64,000 bases of DNA from Melastoma dodecandrum (GCA_029817715.1 JARUPY010000085.1:2852001-2916000), one strand, 5' to 3'; positions 34,360-47,180 are shown, counted from the first letter of the stretch. A program made the numbers and translations. The notes: a model not told the origin generated them from the letters alone.

Positions 34360-35911
34360 TCATTCATCAGGGTCATCGGCCATGCCGCCGCCATCGTCCC
34401 TCGCCAGGCGTCTGACCAAAGGATTCGAGTCCTCCAATGAGTCTGCAAACTCCTCCTTGTACATCTCCTCGATCATTGGCTTCCATAGCCGCACTCGAGC
34501 ATTGATGAACCAATTCGACACCTGAAAATAAAACAAATCACAGGAAACTGTTACTTCTTCCCTGTGGTTCTATTCATATGACCAGGGTCTTCCGCGAGGT
34601 AACCACCTGGTTCTTGCTTAAGCCCGTTTGCGAAGCCAGCATGAGCTTTTCGGCGTCATTCGGGTAGCTGCAATGAGAAAGGCAGGCTATAACATTGGAG
34701 AACGGAAGAGAGATCTCCAATCGGATGGCGGCCAAAAAGTATTCTTACGGATGCAAGAAGTGCTCAAAAAGCCAAGCTCGTAGTATCACCACGGATGTCT
34801 CCGGCAATCCTCTGATGGGCCGCCACGCCTGCCTCTGCTGGCCTTGGATCAACCCGAGTGGTTGAAGTGAAAACCGTTTCTGTCTCACGTCCTGATCTAA
34901 CAAACTAAGCCTCGAGAGACCTGATCCAATCCTTGACGTGTCGTTTTCGAATAACTTTCGCCTTGTGATCTTGATTTGAGACACTATGGCGAGCCTTAAG
35001 TTGCAGAAATGCTTGGACATGGCCTGAAGTGCCAGGGCAGTGTATGATTTAGCTGCGCCTATCCCTGCGACGGCTTCGAACGATGTCACGACCTCTTCCA
35101 TTTGATGGTAGTAGTTATCGAATCTAGCTTCAACCTTCGAATCAAAGACAAAGAAATCCTCCCCTAAAACTATTAAAATATTAGTCTGAACTTCAACAAA
35201 AGTGAATGAGGTACTTGCCTCTTCCAGCAAAGAAACGAGTTTTGCCAGTTTCGCCTGAATTTCGATCTTATCTGCCGATATGGCCTCATGGCTGCATAGC
35301 TCTGCCTTAAGTTCGGCGGCAAACCGTGCAAACTCTCGCCTTCCTCCGCACAACTTCTGCATGAAACTATCGTTTGGGACTCCCCCGAAGCTATCACAGA
35401 TGCTCACCGCTTCCTCCAGAAGCGACTGCGCTGGTCTCAGATACCTCGAATTCCCAAGGGTCGTCGGAAGCGGTGAGGGCATGGGGAACGGGTGGCCACC
35501 GTTGTTCACATTGCAGGCCTCTCTTGCTACTCCAGGGACCGCCAAATATCCAGGATTGACGAATTCCGAGTTGAAGCTCCTTTGCCCGTAAACATTGCAC
35601 TGATTAGGACCAAGCATTGGAGAATTCAAGGACAGGGAAAGCATCCGGGACAGGTTCCCGGTCCCATTGCCATTATTTGCCGTAGCTTCGAGAAGACCCA
35701 TCAAGTGTCTGGTATGTGTGATTTCCGACTCGAGGTCCATGGATCTCGTCATTGCCCCCAACGGATCCTCGGCCGTGCTGCAACTCCTGCAACTCAGGGC
35801 AAAGACATTGTAAGAATCAAGACGCTGGGAACCCCCGAAACCGACGGCGAACCGGCAGGGGGTTATCGGTAGAACAGAATTACGACTCAGCGGCGGCTCA
35901 TGGGAACCCAT
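34360..35911 (-). CDS. BEL1-like TALE homeodomain transcription factor
   Basis: Four exons (- strand): 35911-35219, 35134-34749, 34667-34607, 34521-34360, giving 433 residues. The SKY motif appears as [17 protein letters not shown], and the BELL domain as [20 protein letters not shown] then [20 protein letters not shown]. The TALE homeodomain runs [20 protein letters not shown] to [16 protein letters not shown] with the three-residue loop extension (PYP). BELL proteins pair with KNOX partners in meristem control. Intron 1 (35218-35135) is GC-AG, exactly 84 nt and stop-free, so retention would add 28 residues inside the BELL domain. The start is MGSHEPP; upstream codons in the frame are leader. 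The short tail after the homeodomain fits BLH11-type genes. Confidence 0.92.
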
Positions 35912-38112
35912 GAACAAGAAAAACGTAAGGTCGGGCTGTAGAACAAACAAAAAGAACGCAAGGAGACAGAAAATCTGGTCGATAAATATATCATCATCAT
36001 CATCATCAGGAGGAGGGAAACATGGGATGATGAAAAGGGGAAGCATCTGGGTGAAGGGAATAAGGATTGCACCACCTTCTGCAACAAGATCTTACAGTGA
36101 ATGAGGAAAGCAGTGATCTTGTTTTCCCTCCAACACCTCATTAGAAGGGAAACAGTGGTTAAAGCTCAGAGGGGAGGGGATGGAAGCAAAGCAAGCATAC
36201 GAGCAAGTGAAGCATTCCAGAGGCATAGGACTTTCCTGCTGCAGGGTTACCCCACCACCACAAAAGAAACAAAAAAGGGTCGCTGCAGCAGAAAGTGACA
36301 AGTGGGGATTTTGATAAAATGGTCCCCGCCCTCCCTTACCCTCCTCTCCTACTTATCAACATCCCCCCCAAAAATACAAAAATGAATATCTTCTTTTCTT
36401 GAGGAGGCATTAGTATGGAAAGAAACAAACAAGGCCAAAAGGAATCAATTTCTGTCCTTTGCTTTAGTTTGCCCTGCAGCTGCTTCATATCTTCGGGAGA
36501 CTCGAAGAAAAGGCCTTTTCCCTTCTTCTGTTCCTCTGCCTGTCTTCCCCTTCTGATGTCGTGTCTGTTCTTTTTGCATAATGCGGGGGGTGGGGGTTTA
36601 AGTTTTTTGTTCTGTCCCTCTGCTGCATCACAATTGCTGTTATGTTTGTTCTGCGAATGGGGTAAAAAGTGGGGCTACTACTTACCCCCCCCCCCCCCAA
36701 CCCACACACACTCTCAGTCTCAAGATTGTGTTCGTTTATGGGGGATCTCTTGTGATGAGGTGCATTGGTAATGGAATATCTGATCCCTCGTCTCATCTTC
36801 ATCATCTTCCTCCTTCCAAGCTTTGTCCCTTCTTGTTGGGTTTTGCCGTAATCATGCACTTACATGGACCACTCTAAAAAGTACATTGAAAATCCCAAGT
36901 CCTTTTTGGTCCGTGCTTCCTGTACACATTATGCAATTCCACGCACTGATCAACTGAATGCCTTCTTCTATGTTTCTTTGTTCCTGGTGGTTTGACCCAC
37001 CTCGACTTTGAAGAGATTGCTGCGCCAATTCAGCTCTAAGAGAGGATCGAAAGCTTGTGAATTTAGGAGTAGTAGGAATCTCTTAAGATTTTTGGCAGTC
37101 TGGGTTTGGTGTTATTCGAAAACTCCAGGACACAATAACTTTTTATCGCATGGGGATATCTGACTGACTATGACTAACTTATCACCCCAACTCTATTTCC
37201 CCCCCCCCCCCCCCCCCCCTCTTTCCCTGAATATAAATAATTAACAATTGACCAAAAGCAGGTCAGCTGGATGGAATGGAGTGCAGTGCAGTGCAGGGAA
37301 CAAAGGAGCCCTTCAAGAATCGTCAAACTTCCATTATTAAGTCAATCAAGAGTAAAATCATGATTCATGCAGCCCTTCATGCAAGTTCTTCACTGCCTAA
37401 AGACAGCTAGGTTTGCTGTTGTCATAACACCGGCATGTACTTACAGCTCTGGGAACATCAAAAACTTAATGCCCGGAAGAGACAATTGTATTTCCCATGT
37501 TTGTTGTCATAGTCAACCCTGATTCATGGCTTCCGGGAAAGACCGACTCCAATCCCATGTTGTTGTTCTGGTTTTATGAAAAAGCAGTAGACTTTTCTGC
37601 AAGCGTGTCGTACCCTTAGACTAGTGTTGTTTGGAGATGAACCGTTAGGCTGTGGGGTCTCCCCCGGATGAGGCGGTGCTGGTGTCTGTGTCTTCGGAGA
37701 TTCAAGGTCCAAGATCAAAATGAGGAGATGGAGGAGAGGTTGATCAAAAGGAGAAAGGGATGGAAACCATGTGGAATGGAACAGTTGGGGGTGGGGGGGG
37801 AGGAGAGCAGGTAGTATCAGAAACCCCGCCAGAGTTCCTACACCTTCCTACGGCAACTCCCAGTTTCGGGCAGCATCAGACAGCGAAAACCCAGGTTTGA
37901 AGTGGTCATCCCAATCCATATTTGGGAAAAAGCTCCCCTGAGGAATTCGTAGTAGAGTGGTTGATATGATCTTGGTCCCCCCCCCCCTCCTCCTCCTACG
38001 CTGCCTCTTCCCTTTCCCTTACTGTATTTAAGTACAATGTCGGAGGGGTCCTTAGTTCTTCAATCGGCTTCAGTACCTCGTTTTGGTAAATTGGTTGATA
38101 AGAATCGTGGGT
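35912..38112. other. shared upstream region between the BEL1-like gene and the peroxidase pseudogene
   Basis: The left part is the BEL1-like leader, with an (ATC)n run near 35988-36007. There is C14 at 36685-36698 and C21 at 37199-37219, then the old peroxidase promoter with TATTTAAG near 38025. No supported gene. Confidence 0.5.
37199..37219. repeat. C21 homopolymer
   Basis: Twenty-one uninterrupted C on the + strand in the BEL1/peroxidase spacer. Confidence 0.95.
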
Positions 38113-39357
38113 ATGGTTGAAGCTGTGATCTGTGTTGCTGCAATGGCGCTACTGGCGTGGACGCCACCGCTATCCTTCGCTCATCCTGGCTGGAGTTCCC
38201 CTTGGGGTGGCGGTTCTTCTGGCCTCTTCCCTGAGTATTACATGTACACCTGCCCTCAGGCGAATGACATTGTCCTGTCTGTGCTGGAAAGAGCCTTCGA
38301 AACTGAGCCGAGGATCGCCGCTTCCTTGCTTCGCCTCCATTTCCACGACTGCTTTGTGCAGGTCTCAGGCTGAGTTCCCTGAATTAGAAAGAGTCTTGGA
38401 TGCTTTTCCGACATGTTTATGCAGCTTGAGTGGATTTGTTATGCCTGGTTGTTTCTTTCAGGGATGTGATGCATAGGTGCTGCTGGATGACAGTTTGATG
38501 ACAGGCAGCGAGAAGCGGGCAGGGCCCAACCTGAATTCCCTGAGAGGTTTCGAAGTCATTGATGAAATCAAGGCCAAGCTGGATTGCCCAGAGACGGTGT
38601 CTTGTGCAGACATTCTTGCTCGACCGTCCTGGAATTCACATAAACATTGGACCCTTCTCGAATGTCTACAACCGACAAGTCTACTGTTCTTTCTGTCAAT
38701 GCTTAACCAGAGCGGAGGACCAAACTGGGAGCTTCCCATAGGAAGGAGAGACTCCAGGACAGCAAGCATTGGCATTGCAAACCGCGACATCCCTCCTCCA
38801 AATAGCACAATCCAAAACCTCGTCACTCTGTTCCAGCGCCAAGGACTAGACGAGGTCGATCTCGTTGCACGGTCAGGTTAGCCCATAACCATCACTTAAC
38901 CAAAAAGGTCGAATCAACATTAATGCTCTCCCCTATTTCGTTTTGCAGGTCACACGATAGGGATGGCGAGGTGTGTAACCTTCAAGCAGAGGCTGTACAA
39001 CCAGAACGGGAACAACCAGCCGGACTCAACGCTCGAGAGAGGCTACTACCAGGAACTGAAAACGGTGTGTCCACGTTCGGGTGGGGACAACAACAGATCG
39101 CCGCTGGATCTCGAATCCCCCGTCTGGTTCGACAACACCTACTACAAGCTGATACTGTGGGGGAAAGGGCTTCTCACCTCAGACGAAAGCTGCTGACAGG
39201 AAGCCTGAGCACCACCATGGAATTGGTCCGGGCATACGCAGAGGACGAGGGCCAGTGCTTGCTGCAGTTTGCGAGGTCAATGATTAAGATGGGGAGCATT
39301 AAGCCCCTGATCGGGTTCAATGGCGAAGTCCGGAAAAACTGCCGCCGTGTTAACTAA
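38113..39357 (+). pseudogene. class III peroxidase 9-like pseudogene
   Basis: Exon-like pieces are 38113-38361, 38462 to about 38612, 38711-38876 and 38949-39357, with conserved splice sites. Family marks: signal peptide, MYTCPQANDIVLSVLERAFE, distal-His motif ASLLRLHFHDCFVQ, GCDA, GGPNWELPIGRRDSRTAS, proximal-His motif GHTIGMARC, FDNTYYKLILWGKGLLTSDE, KNCRRVN end. Three lesions: TAG at 38474-38476 where the family has Ser right after GCDA; the Ala-Ala-Arg region before SGGP is replaced by unrelated sequence (about 38613-38708); and a one-base frameshift near 39187, after SDE. It reads closest to PRX9. Vacuolar or wall peroxidases oxidise phenolics; this copy should be dead. Confidence 0.88.
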
Positions 39358-40189
39358 CACCCGCATAACGGCAATGATCATGACCATGACGACGTATTGA
39401 TCATATCAACATCCTTCTATAGAATCTCAATATCGAAAACCGCTGCATGACCAAGTAGAATCGAGAAAATTCTAGGAGGGATTGCACCTCGTTTCAAAAT
39501 GCACTTTCCTACTAGTGTTTTTCCCTTTTCACCTCGGAAAGCCAAGCACGATGAATTCTTAGAATCGCCAACGAAAAATTAGACAAGAGAGCGTTGGTGT
39601 TGTTCTTAGAATCACCAAACAATGACATCATCAAAGCATCCAGGGTTCATGTTGCGGACATCAGCTTGTATCTGGAGATCCTCCTTCACTTGTTCTTCAG
39701 CGAAATCTACAAGGAGGTTTTCGAGTTCGCTCAAGTTTTGGTGGAGAGAATGTCATCTAACTGTTGCGAGGAAGATTCTCTTCCTGCTGAAATAGCAGTC
39801 AACATTGGAGGAAAGGGATGAGAAGAGTCTCGAATGCTCGCCTGAAAACCAAATTGCGAATGAGGCTATCGGAGAGCATCATCGAGCAGTCGGGGCATCA
39901 AAACGTGCAAATGGAGAATCGGTCAAAGAAATAATATGCTTCGCGAAACTTACAATGTTACATAAGTTCATTGGTGCATACAGGATCCAGTGTATGCCTA
40001 GAATGCGAAACAATGTCACTTTTCCGCAGCTATTAGCCAGAGTCTCGAGACGATCGGCGTCGAACTGAATCAGCAGGCTCGGACCAAAAATAAGGGGCCA
40101 TAACGACATAAATAACATAATACAAATCCTACTACTATTCATAACGCCACCATGGAAGGGGTTTGCGAGAACTACCCGACCTTGTGCTA
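39358..40189. other. spacer between the peroxidase pseudogene and the RING gene
   Basis: Open stretches at 39594-39821 and 39805-40068 match no family I know, and I leave them uncalled. The RING 3' UTR is at the right end. Confidence 0.45.
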
Positions 40190-41732
40190 CTAATCCTTGC
40201 GATATCGCGACCAGAAGCTCTTTTTCTTTCCAGAGTTATTCTCGGATAAGGACCTCCCCCATCTTGATCCGAGCGAAAAATGCCTGCTCAAAACTGGCTT
40301 GGTTGAAGAGGACTTTGAACTGGAGGATGCTTCCAACCTGGGGGCTTTTTGGTCTCGCTCAGTTCGTTTTCCATAATCGGAAGATTTTAGCTCTCCGCTG
40401 AAGAATCCATCGACGGCCCGTTTCTTAAATATTTTGCGCCTCCTTGACTTCCTCTCGGCTTCTGCTCTCAAGGCCTTCTTGCACATTTTCATCATCCGCT
40501 TCTCTCCCATCGTGCAAATCGGACAAACAGGATCATACCTGTCTGTATCTAGGGTAAGTATCTCTAAGCATTCTCCATGGTAGAGGTGACCACAAACAAG
40601 CACTGCCACCACGGAGACTTCATTGCTGCCGCAGTTATAGGAAGCACTCTCTGTCAAATGCTTCGTGCAAACTGCACATGTCTGCAATTCAAAGGAAGGT
40701 GAGCAAGAGAATCTGCTACTGGACTCGCTGATCTTGCCACAAGCAGAGCTCAGCTGCTCGCTGTCAAAAGACCATCTCTCTTTCTGTGAAGAAGCAACAA
40801 GCTCCGAGAAGGTACGCATAGACCATCCGTCTGAAAAACCACCCTGTGATCCGGCAGTAAACCCATTACTACAAGGGGAGAGGACAAAGGATGGCCTCCC
40901 TTCTGATACTGAGTTACTGCACGGTGATTTCATCACTGTAACCCGGCTATCTGATATTTGTCTATTAAACTGGTGTCCCGGAGATGGCAGGCCCAGGGAA
41001 GACGTGGAATTAGGAGGAATAGAATGTGTGCGGGATGACGAGTTGTCCATCAGCGGCATGGAAAATGATGATGACAAAGTTGAGCCAAATGATTTTTTTG
41101 GTGCAGCAGATTCAGGAGATGGAACATTCTTCAACTGAAAAATATATAGACGGGAGATGAGCATCTAAATATTTAAAAATGCAACAATGCTCAACCTTTT
41201 GAAAATGTCCTAAAAGCCATTAAATCAAACCTCAACAGAGTCATTACTTGCCCCGGAGAAATCTGCAGGTGTATGAATGAAACACAAACCATCAGATCCA
41301 AAACAGAAATAATGAAGCCTATCAGGATATCAACATTGCCAAGAGCTGGAGACGAAATAACTAGGAATCCAGTATCTAAGTAGTCATAGAAAACAAGTGT
41401 CTACCCGAGGAAAAAGTTAACGATCTGGCCCCTATCATCTCATGTACTGGGGACCTCTGTGAGATAGGACTTCCCATAGTTGCAACTTGACTCCTTCCAT
41501 CGGATGCATAGCCCCTTCCTGGGCGGAAGGATTCTTTTAAATGCATTTGAGAATGACTACTGATTCCATCAGAAGGATCATAAGAATCATCGATTTCCCC
41601 AGCAACGCGCCTTCTATTATCCCAGTGGAAACTCCATGAAGGGGAATAAATCAGGCTCCGGTGGATAGTTTCAGCACTTGTTTGGCTAGGCTGTGTTGGA
41701 TCTTTAGCAGCGATACAACAAGCCGATCCCAT
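40190..41732 (-). CDS. RING-type E3 ubiquitin ligase-like protein
   Basis: Three exons (- strand): 41732-41405, 41262-41231 (32 bp) and 41134-40190, giving 434 residues. The N-terminus MGSACCIAAKDP has Gly2 and two Cys, which fits N-myristoylation with palmitoylation. YSPSWSFHWDNRRRVAGE is a block shared by a plant RING subfamily. The RING is in exon 3: LQTCAVCTKHL, a Cys before SNEVSVVA, LVCGHLYHGECLEIL, then DPVCPICTMGEKR. A Lys/Arg-rich region and Ser-rich tail follow, ending SFWSRYRKD. It is likely a membrane-anchored E3 or E3-like factor. Its substrate is unknown. It faces TIC20-I head to head. Confidence 0.88.
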
Positions 41733-44045
41733 GATCCTCAGAAAATATAGGTACCCAAAGTATCCTTTATGACATAGGAGACGGAATGGAACTATATCAC
41801 AATGATGAAGGTTTCCTGAAAATTACACCAGAGTCAGCCATATCCTCATCAACAAACTAAAGCAATTCCTAGCAAGAAAAACTTCAATTAAAAAAAAAAT
41901 CGGTACAGAAAAGTGCTGCCAAGAAGGGGCTCAACCAAATGGTATAAATTCAAATACAGAACAAATGGAGTTTATTGTTTGCTTAGATTCAGATATAAAA
42001 ATAATACTTCATCATGGCTTCATAAACAAAAATAGCAAAAAATCAAGGAAAATGAATTTCAAATCAATAAAGCAACATGCTAGAAGGCATAGCCGACAAG
42101 AAGAGCTATGAATGCCCGATAAATTCAAGTCAAATATGTTAGGTATATAAAAACGTAATGCCATCCATTGTTTTGTTTGGCACATATAGGTACGGGCTGT
42201 TGTCAATTAATCTCCATCAATGCGCCCACAATCATCCAAACCCAAAACGAGAAAGCATAACAGGAAGGAATCCTTTCACTGGAAAGAAAAAAAAAATAAC
42301 AGACGGGAATCAATTCTGTTCCACTCTCGGCACACACAAGCGCCAGTGGCCTAACAACTGACCAAAAGGCATCAACAACCAGCAGAAACTACAAACATAT
42401 ACCAACAAGTCGAACAATAGCCATCATCAAGCAGCTGAAAACGACTGATCACCGGCCGAAAAAAGTAATAATAATAACAACACTCCACAGTCGGTGAGGC
42501 GATCGCAACCAACGGGCCGAAAAGAAAAATCCTAGGGCTCGCCGAACTGTTGGTCCACTGTAGGATCCATCCGAAAGCCACAAGAACAACCAAAACCAAA
42601 CGAGACGACTCAGACAGAAGTGCGAATCGAACCGAGTTCACAAGCAATCTCCACCTCACATGCGAGCGTGGGAAGCTCGATCTTCGAACCGGTGCAGCGT
42701 CAGTTGCGAGACGGCAGGAGGGACGGGTGCGGGTGCCGTTGTAGTTCGCGTAACCGTTTTCCGACGGAGGAGGAGGAAAAGAAAGTCCGAGAAATGACAG
42801 AGGGGAAAGAAGAAGAGGAGGAGGAGGAGAGAAATTGGGGGAAAAACGTGGGGAGGGGGGGAGTGATGTTTGGTGTCCGGGGAATTGTGTCGACTTTGAC
42901 CCGGGAGACTCTCTTTTCCTCCGCTGACTCAGTAAAATTGGGTTGGCGCGGCTCGCCTGGGCCCAACTATCTGGGCCATTTGATCTCGGCTCGCTAATTT
43001 TTATCCGTCGATTTCGTTTGGTAAACCGACGGATGAGATTTGGAGCCAAGGAGGATTATGCCCGCAGTGTCCGCGTTTTGCAGCGCCGATTCTGAGCTCG
43101 TCCTCTTGCTCTTCCTTGGGTACTGGAAATGGAAGAAACCCTAGCTATTTGAACACCTGATGGGAAGGTAAATGTTTCGTGAGTTACCTTTCATGATTTT
43201 TCGCTCGATTGTCGAGCGATCCGGCCTGAGCTGTCTTTAGTTTGTACTTGTTGCTTGAGAATATCCATCTCGCGTTTTGAATTTGTTCTTTGATTTCCGA
43301 TTGTTGCGGCGACTCTGAAGCTCATCGGGTAGATGCGTGTCATGCCGTTACTGCTGTTGCCCTTCTTTTTGTGTCGTGCCAGCCGCTTGTCTGTCTTGGG
43401 TTTGCGGCAGGTTCTTGATGGCTGAAATTTTTTCATTATAGAGCATGCTTCTTAGGATTGTCAATTTTCAGCTTCTGCTTGAATGAAGTCCTTCGTTTTT
43501 TAAGTAGTTCTGGGTTTGAGGCATGAGAACCGTTAAATCTTGTAGGGTAGGGTAGTGTAGGGCACCGGTGCTATTGCCTGATTAGTTTGCAGAATGGAAT
43601 GGAATGAAATAAAAAAAAAAGTTTCAGTATGCTCTAATTCCGTTCGTGCTGTCGTCAAATAAACATTGAAATCGGCCGGAATAAAATGAGAACCATCCAT
43701 TTATTTAATTTTGGTGGCAATGACATTCAATTGGAAGGGGCACAGAATGCCATTCCCTTCCTTTCCGGTTCTCATACCAAATACCCTGTAAGGTCGTGTT
43801 TATTTTTATTTGTCGGAATGGAATTAAGTGGAATTTTTTTGTTGAGCAATGGAGTTTTAGGTGGTGCCTAAGTAACTATTTGATTGAACTCGATAATCTT
43901 TTCAAGCCTGGAGTTTTAGTTCCTCACAAGCTTTTCTAAAGATGCTCCATCAAAAGATTGCATTTAGCTATGCTACATCTATTGCTTGATCGATGACATT
44001 GGCTCAGTAATGATGCATCTTTCTCTAAGTATCAGGTCTTCAGCC
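41733..44045. promoter_or_regulatory. divergent promoter region between the RING gene and TIC20-I
   Basis: Both genes start outward from this 2.3-kb stretch. AAGGTAAATG at 43166 and AGTATCAGGTC at 44030 look like the borders of a 5' UTR intron of TIC20-I (43168-44035). The 225-codon - strand frame at 42372-43049 is Ser/Pro/Arg-rich and carries no domain; I read it as leader of the RING gene. Confidence 0.45.
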
Positions 44046-44961
44046 ATGATAATAAACGGATGCATCTCGCCTTTCAACTCCAATGTCATGATTTCGACTT
44101 CAAGTCCCGTGGTGCCCCGTAATTCAGTTTTTGCTTGTCGACTTCCCTATACCCCAAATCCCAGCTCTTTTGCTGTCAGGAGTTTGCAGCACCCTCTCCC
44201 AGAAGCTGGGCCATGTTTCTCAGCTTTTAAACGTATGAGTTTTATGCCTCCGTTATTTTTAAACGTCATCGTCTCCTTAGCTGTTGCTTTTGAAATCTGT
44301 TTGACTGGATTTCTCCCTCTTGGTAGCTGGGCAGGGCCTGAATGTCTCTCCCTCATCGACTACACTTTTTGGGGATCATGTCAGACTCTGGAGTCTGCTT
44401 CCCGCCATTCCCAGGCAGTCTAAGGCTCACCTGACCCCTCGAGCATCGAAGGATGTTCCCTACAGTTACCGCCACCCTCCCATGACCAAGAAGCCAAGGT
44501 GGTGGTGGAGGACTCTGGCATGCCTTCCTTACCTGATGCCTCTGCACGAGACCTGGATGTATGCCGAGACTGCATACCATCTTCACCCTTTCCTCGAAGA
44601 TTTTGAGTTCGCGACTTACCCATTCCTCGGGGCCATCGGAAGATTGCCGAGCTGGTTTCTGATGGCGTATTTCTTTGTCGCTTACTTGGGTGTGGTTAGG
44701 AGGAAGGAATGGCCGCACTTCTTCCGTTTCCACGTGGTGACGGGCATGCTGTTGGAAATCGCTCTGCAGGTAGTGGGCACCGTGAGTAGGTGGATGCCGC
44801 TGGCTGCCTACTGGGGTAAAGTAGGGATGCACTTTTGGACCGCGGTCGCATTCGCCTACCTCTTCACCGTGTTGGAGAGCATACGGTGCGCCCTTGCAGG
44901 CATGTATGCTGACATTCCCTTCGTCTGCGATGCCGCGTACATCCAAATTCCTTATGACTAA
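44046..44961 (+). CDS. TIC20-I: TIC20-I, chloroplast inner-envelope protein import channel subunit
   Basis: Two exons, 44046-44232 and 44327-44961, give 273 residues. Exon 1 is a Ser- and Arg-rich, acidic-poor transit peptide starting MIINGCISPF. The mature part from PRASKDVPYSYRHPP is very conserved: KPRWWWRTLACLPYLMPLHE, TWMYAETAYHLHPFLEDFEF, GAIGRLPSWFLMAYFFVAYL, ALAGMYADIPFVCDAAYIQI. It has four membrane helices. TIC20 is a core subunit of the inner-envelope translocon. The acceptor at 44326 (GGTAG) is chosen over the CAG eight bases on because only it keeps the frame (KPGQGL). Complete. Confidence 0.95.
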
Positions 44962-45476
44962 CACAAGGCAGGCGGTTTCCCTTGTTTTCTTTAGCCTTAG
45001 TCTTTCACCCACTGTCTATTTAATACACTCTTTGTTTCATCAAAGACCGCTAACTGTTTACTTGGGTATAACTTATAATGGCCAAGGACACTTAAGGCAA
45101 CGGCATCTCGGCATCGGTGTTAGTTGATGGGCCAACTTCTCATTAATCGAAATCCTGTAATTTAATCACGTAATTTAAAGTGGGATTAGTCAATGCTTAG
45201 TCCAAATGATTCCCTCCTCCAGGTCCAGACAAACAAACGAATGCTCAACCAAAAATATCCTTCCCCACACGATGATTACTCCTTGGCACAATATTCATCG
45301 ATTAATTCAAACAGCTGTGCCACGTTCTGGGGATTTTATTCGTCTTTTTTCCTTCGATATTACTGCGACTAACGGTGTACTTTTTTTTGGATATGCTGGA
45401 TTGCAAAATGAGCCCATGCCACATGCAATCCAGAACATAAAGAAACACACGGTCGGTGGTGTAGCCTTTTCCTCTT

Positions 45477-45500
45477 TTAATTAATTAATTAATTAATTAA
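45477..45500. repeat. (TTAA)6 microsatellite
   Basis: Six perfect TTAA units in a row. Confidence 0.95.
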
Positions 45501-46359
45501 TCTACAACTTGTTTTTTCGTTTGGCTTAATTTGCAGACTTCACCCCCACTCACACCAAAACTTTACTTTGAGAAATGAAAGATGGGAGTGGTACAGTTTA
45601 TTCTAAGATTTTACTTACTTAAAGATCCCACTAACCAAAAAGCACAAAGATCCACTCCTTAATAAAATCATATGACGTAAGTTATGATATTTGGATGTAC
45701 ACATATTTCATCTTTTACTCGTTCAACCCGAGCCTCCAGCTTCGCCGGCTACGTAAGCACGACTAAAACATCGTGGGTAGGTCTGGGGGGGACCTCCGTC
45801 GAAAAATTGTTGATCCGGTGTAATAAATTGAAGTGACGTTATTATTTTGTTGAAACTCTAAAAAATTGACGAAGAAGATATGATTTGTTTGGGCGGTGAA
45901 AAATGATTGGTTGATTGGAGGGGGTGGATAGGAAGTCTCTTTTGCACGCACACAAGGGCCAACTCAATTCAAACTTCCTTAAGAAGAAAAAAAAAAAAAA
46001 CAAAGAAACAAACAGCCAATTTCCTTTGTCCTTTGCTTTTCCCAATTGAATGGGGACACGACCGCCAGAAGGACCGAATTGAATAATGTTATTTGTTTTT
46101 ATTTGTTCGTGGGGAGGTAAAGGTAGCCCCCCCTCCCCTCTCATGGGACCACATGCATCCAACCAACCATGTCCCAATGTAAAAAAAAAAATGTCAATGT
46201 TTGTTTCCTTCACATATTCTTTCAATTCTTTATATATATCTATGGCAAACCAACATTAGAAGAATACAAATTAACATCGAAATGGGGCCAGTCCATTACA
46301 TGCATACACAGTTCATTGTCAATTACAACCCCCGAAATTCAGACAAGAGACGAGGAAAT

Positions 46360-46381
46360 ATATATATATATATATATATAT
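46360..46381. repeat. (TA)n microsatellite
   Basis: About eleven uninterrupted AT units. Confidence 0.9.
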
Positions 46382-46527
46382 TAAGAGACAGAAAGAGAGA
46401 CAAAAGACACGACAAACCACCGATTAATTTTCCTTTTTCGGCTGAGGGGAAATTACAGAAAGACCCTTGACTATCTATCCTACCATTCAATTATGTCCTA
46501 GAAGAAAACAACCAACAAACCTAATCT

Positions 46528-47022
46528 TCAACATCCAAAGACGTCGCCAGCACCGGCCGCCATGATCGGCTGCTGCTGGGCGTACCCAACGTCGGCGTGG
46601 CTCATCGCCAGTCCGTCGAAGCCGAACCCTCCCACGTCGTTGCTCTCGTTGGAATTGATGGAGCATATGAAGTTGAGGATCTCGTCCAGGGACTGGAGCC
46701 TCTGGCCGAGCTCCGCTAGCTGGGCCCTCAGGACGGAGTTCTCGGCCTCGACGGCGAGGAGGTGCCGCGTCGCTGAGTCGATCCCGGACAAGATCTGGCC
46801 GTTCTCCTTGGTGAGGTGGAGGATCTGCGTGGTCAGGTCGTCGAGGTGCTTCTGCTTGCGCATCCTCGACCTCCGGGCGGACTCTCGGTTGGATTCCATC
46901 CGCCTCCGCTTCCTCTGGTCGACGAGGCTGCCCGAGGAGTTCCGCGCGTCTCCCTCGGAGCCGGAGTAGGGTTGAGACGGGATCGCGGCATATGAAGACG
47001 AGTTGCCACTGGACGAAGCCAT
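46528..47022 (-). CDS. S1-group bZIP transcription factor (bZIP11/44-like)
   Basis: Intronless, 164 residues. After a Ser-rich start come the basic region RKRRRMESNRESARRSRMRK, with the N-x7-R DNA-contact spacing, and a leucine zipper of several heptads (HLDDLTTQILHLTKENGQIL and on). Small intronless bZIPs of this type are group S1, which act with group C partners in sugar, amino-acid and stress responses. The ATG at 47022 is the first true start; a GTG just before it is not used. The upstream sucrose-control uORF confirms the group. Map context points to bZIP44. Ends ...AGAGDVFGC. Confidence 0.95.
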   Translation of the reverse strand: MASSSGNSSSYAAIPSQPYSGSEGDARNSSGSLVDQRKRRRMESNRESARRSRMRKQKHLDDLTTQILHLTKENGQILSGIDSATRHLLAVEAENSVLRAQLAELGQRLQSLDEILNFICSINSNESNDVGGFGFDGLAMSHADVGYAQQQPIMAAGAGDVFGC

Positions 47023-47180
47023 CACGGGTGGTGGAGGGACTTTAAAACCAACTTCTTCCCTTTCTTTTTTTGTAGGACTTTGATTCTTACCGGTTATTGA
47101 TTATGCTTTAATATCTGCACGCTAGCAATGATTACTACAGGCGAAGATGAAGAGGGCAGCAGTCACGGGGGAGAGAGTGT

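Larger units (their letters stand above)
44962..46527. other. spacer between TIC20-I and the bZIP gene
   Basis: 3' flanks of two converging genes. It holds a (TTAA)6 run and a (TA)n run, and no coding signal. Confidence 0.55.

Noticed and set aside
42372..43049. 225-codon open frame on the - strand
   Set aside because: Ser/Pro/Arg-rich with no domain; sits in the leader/promoter of the RING gene and reads as chance coding in GC-rich leader.
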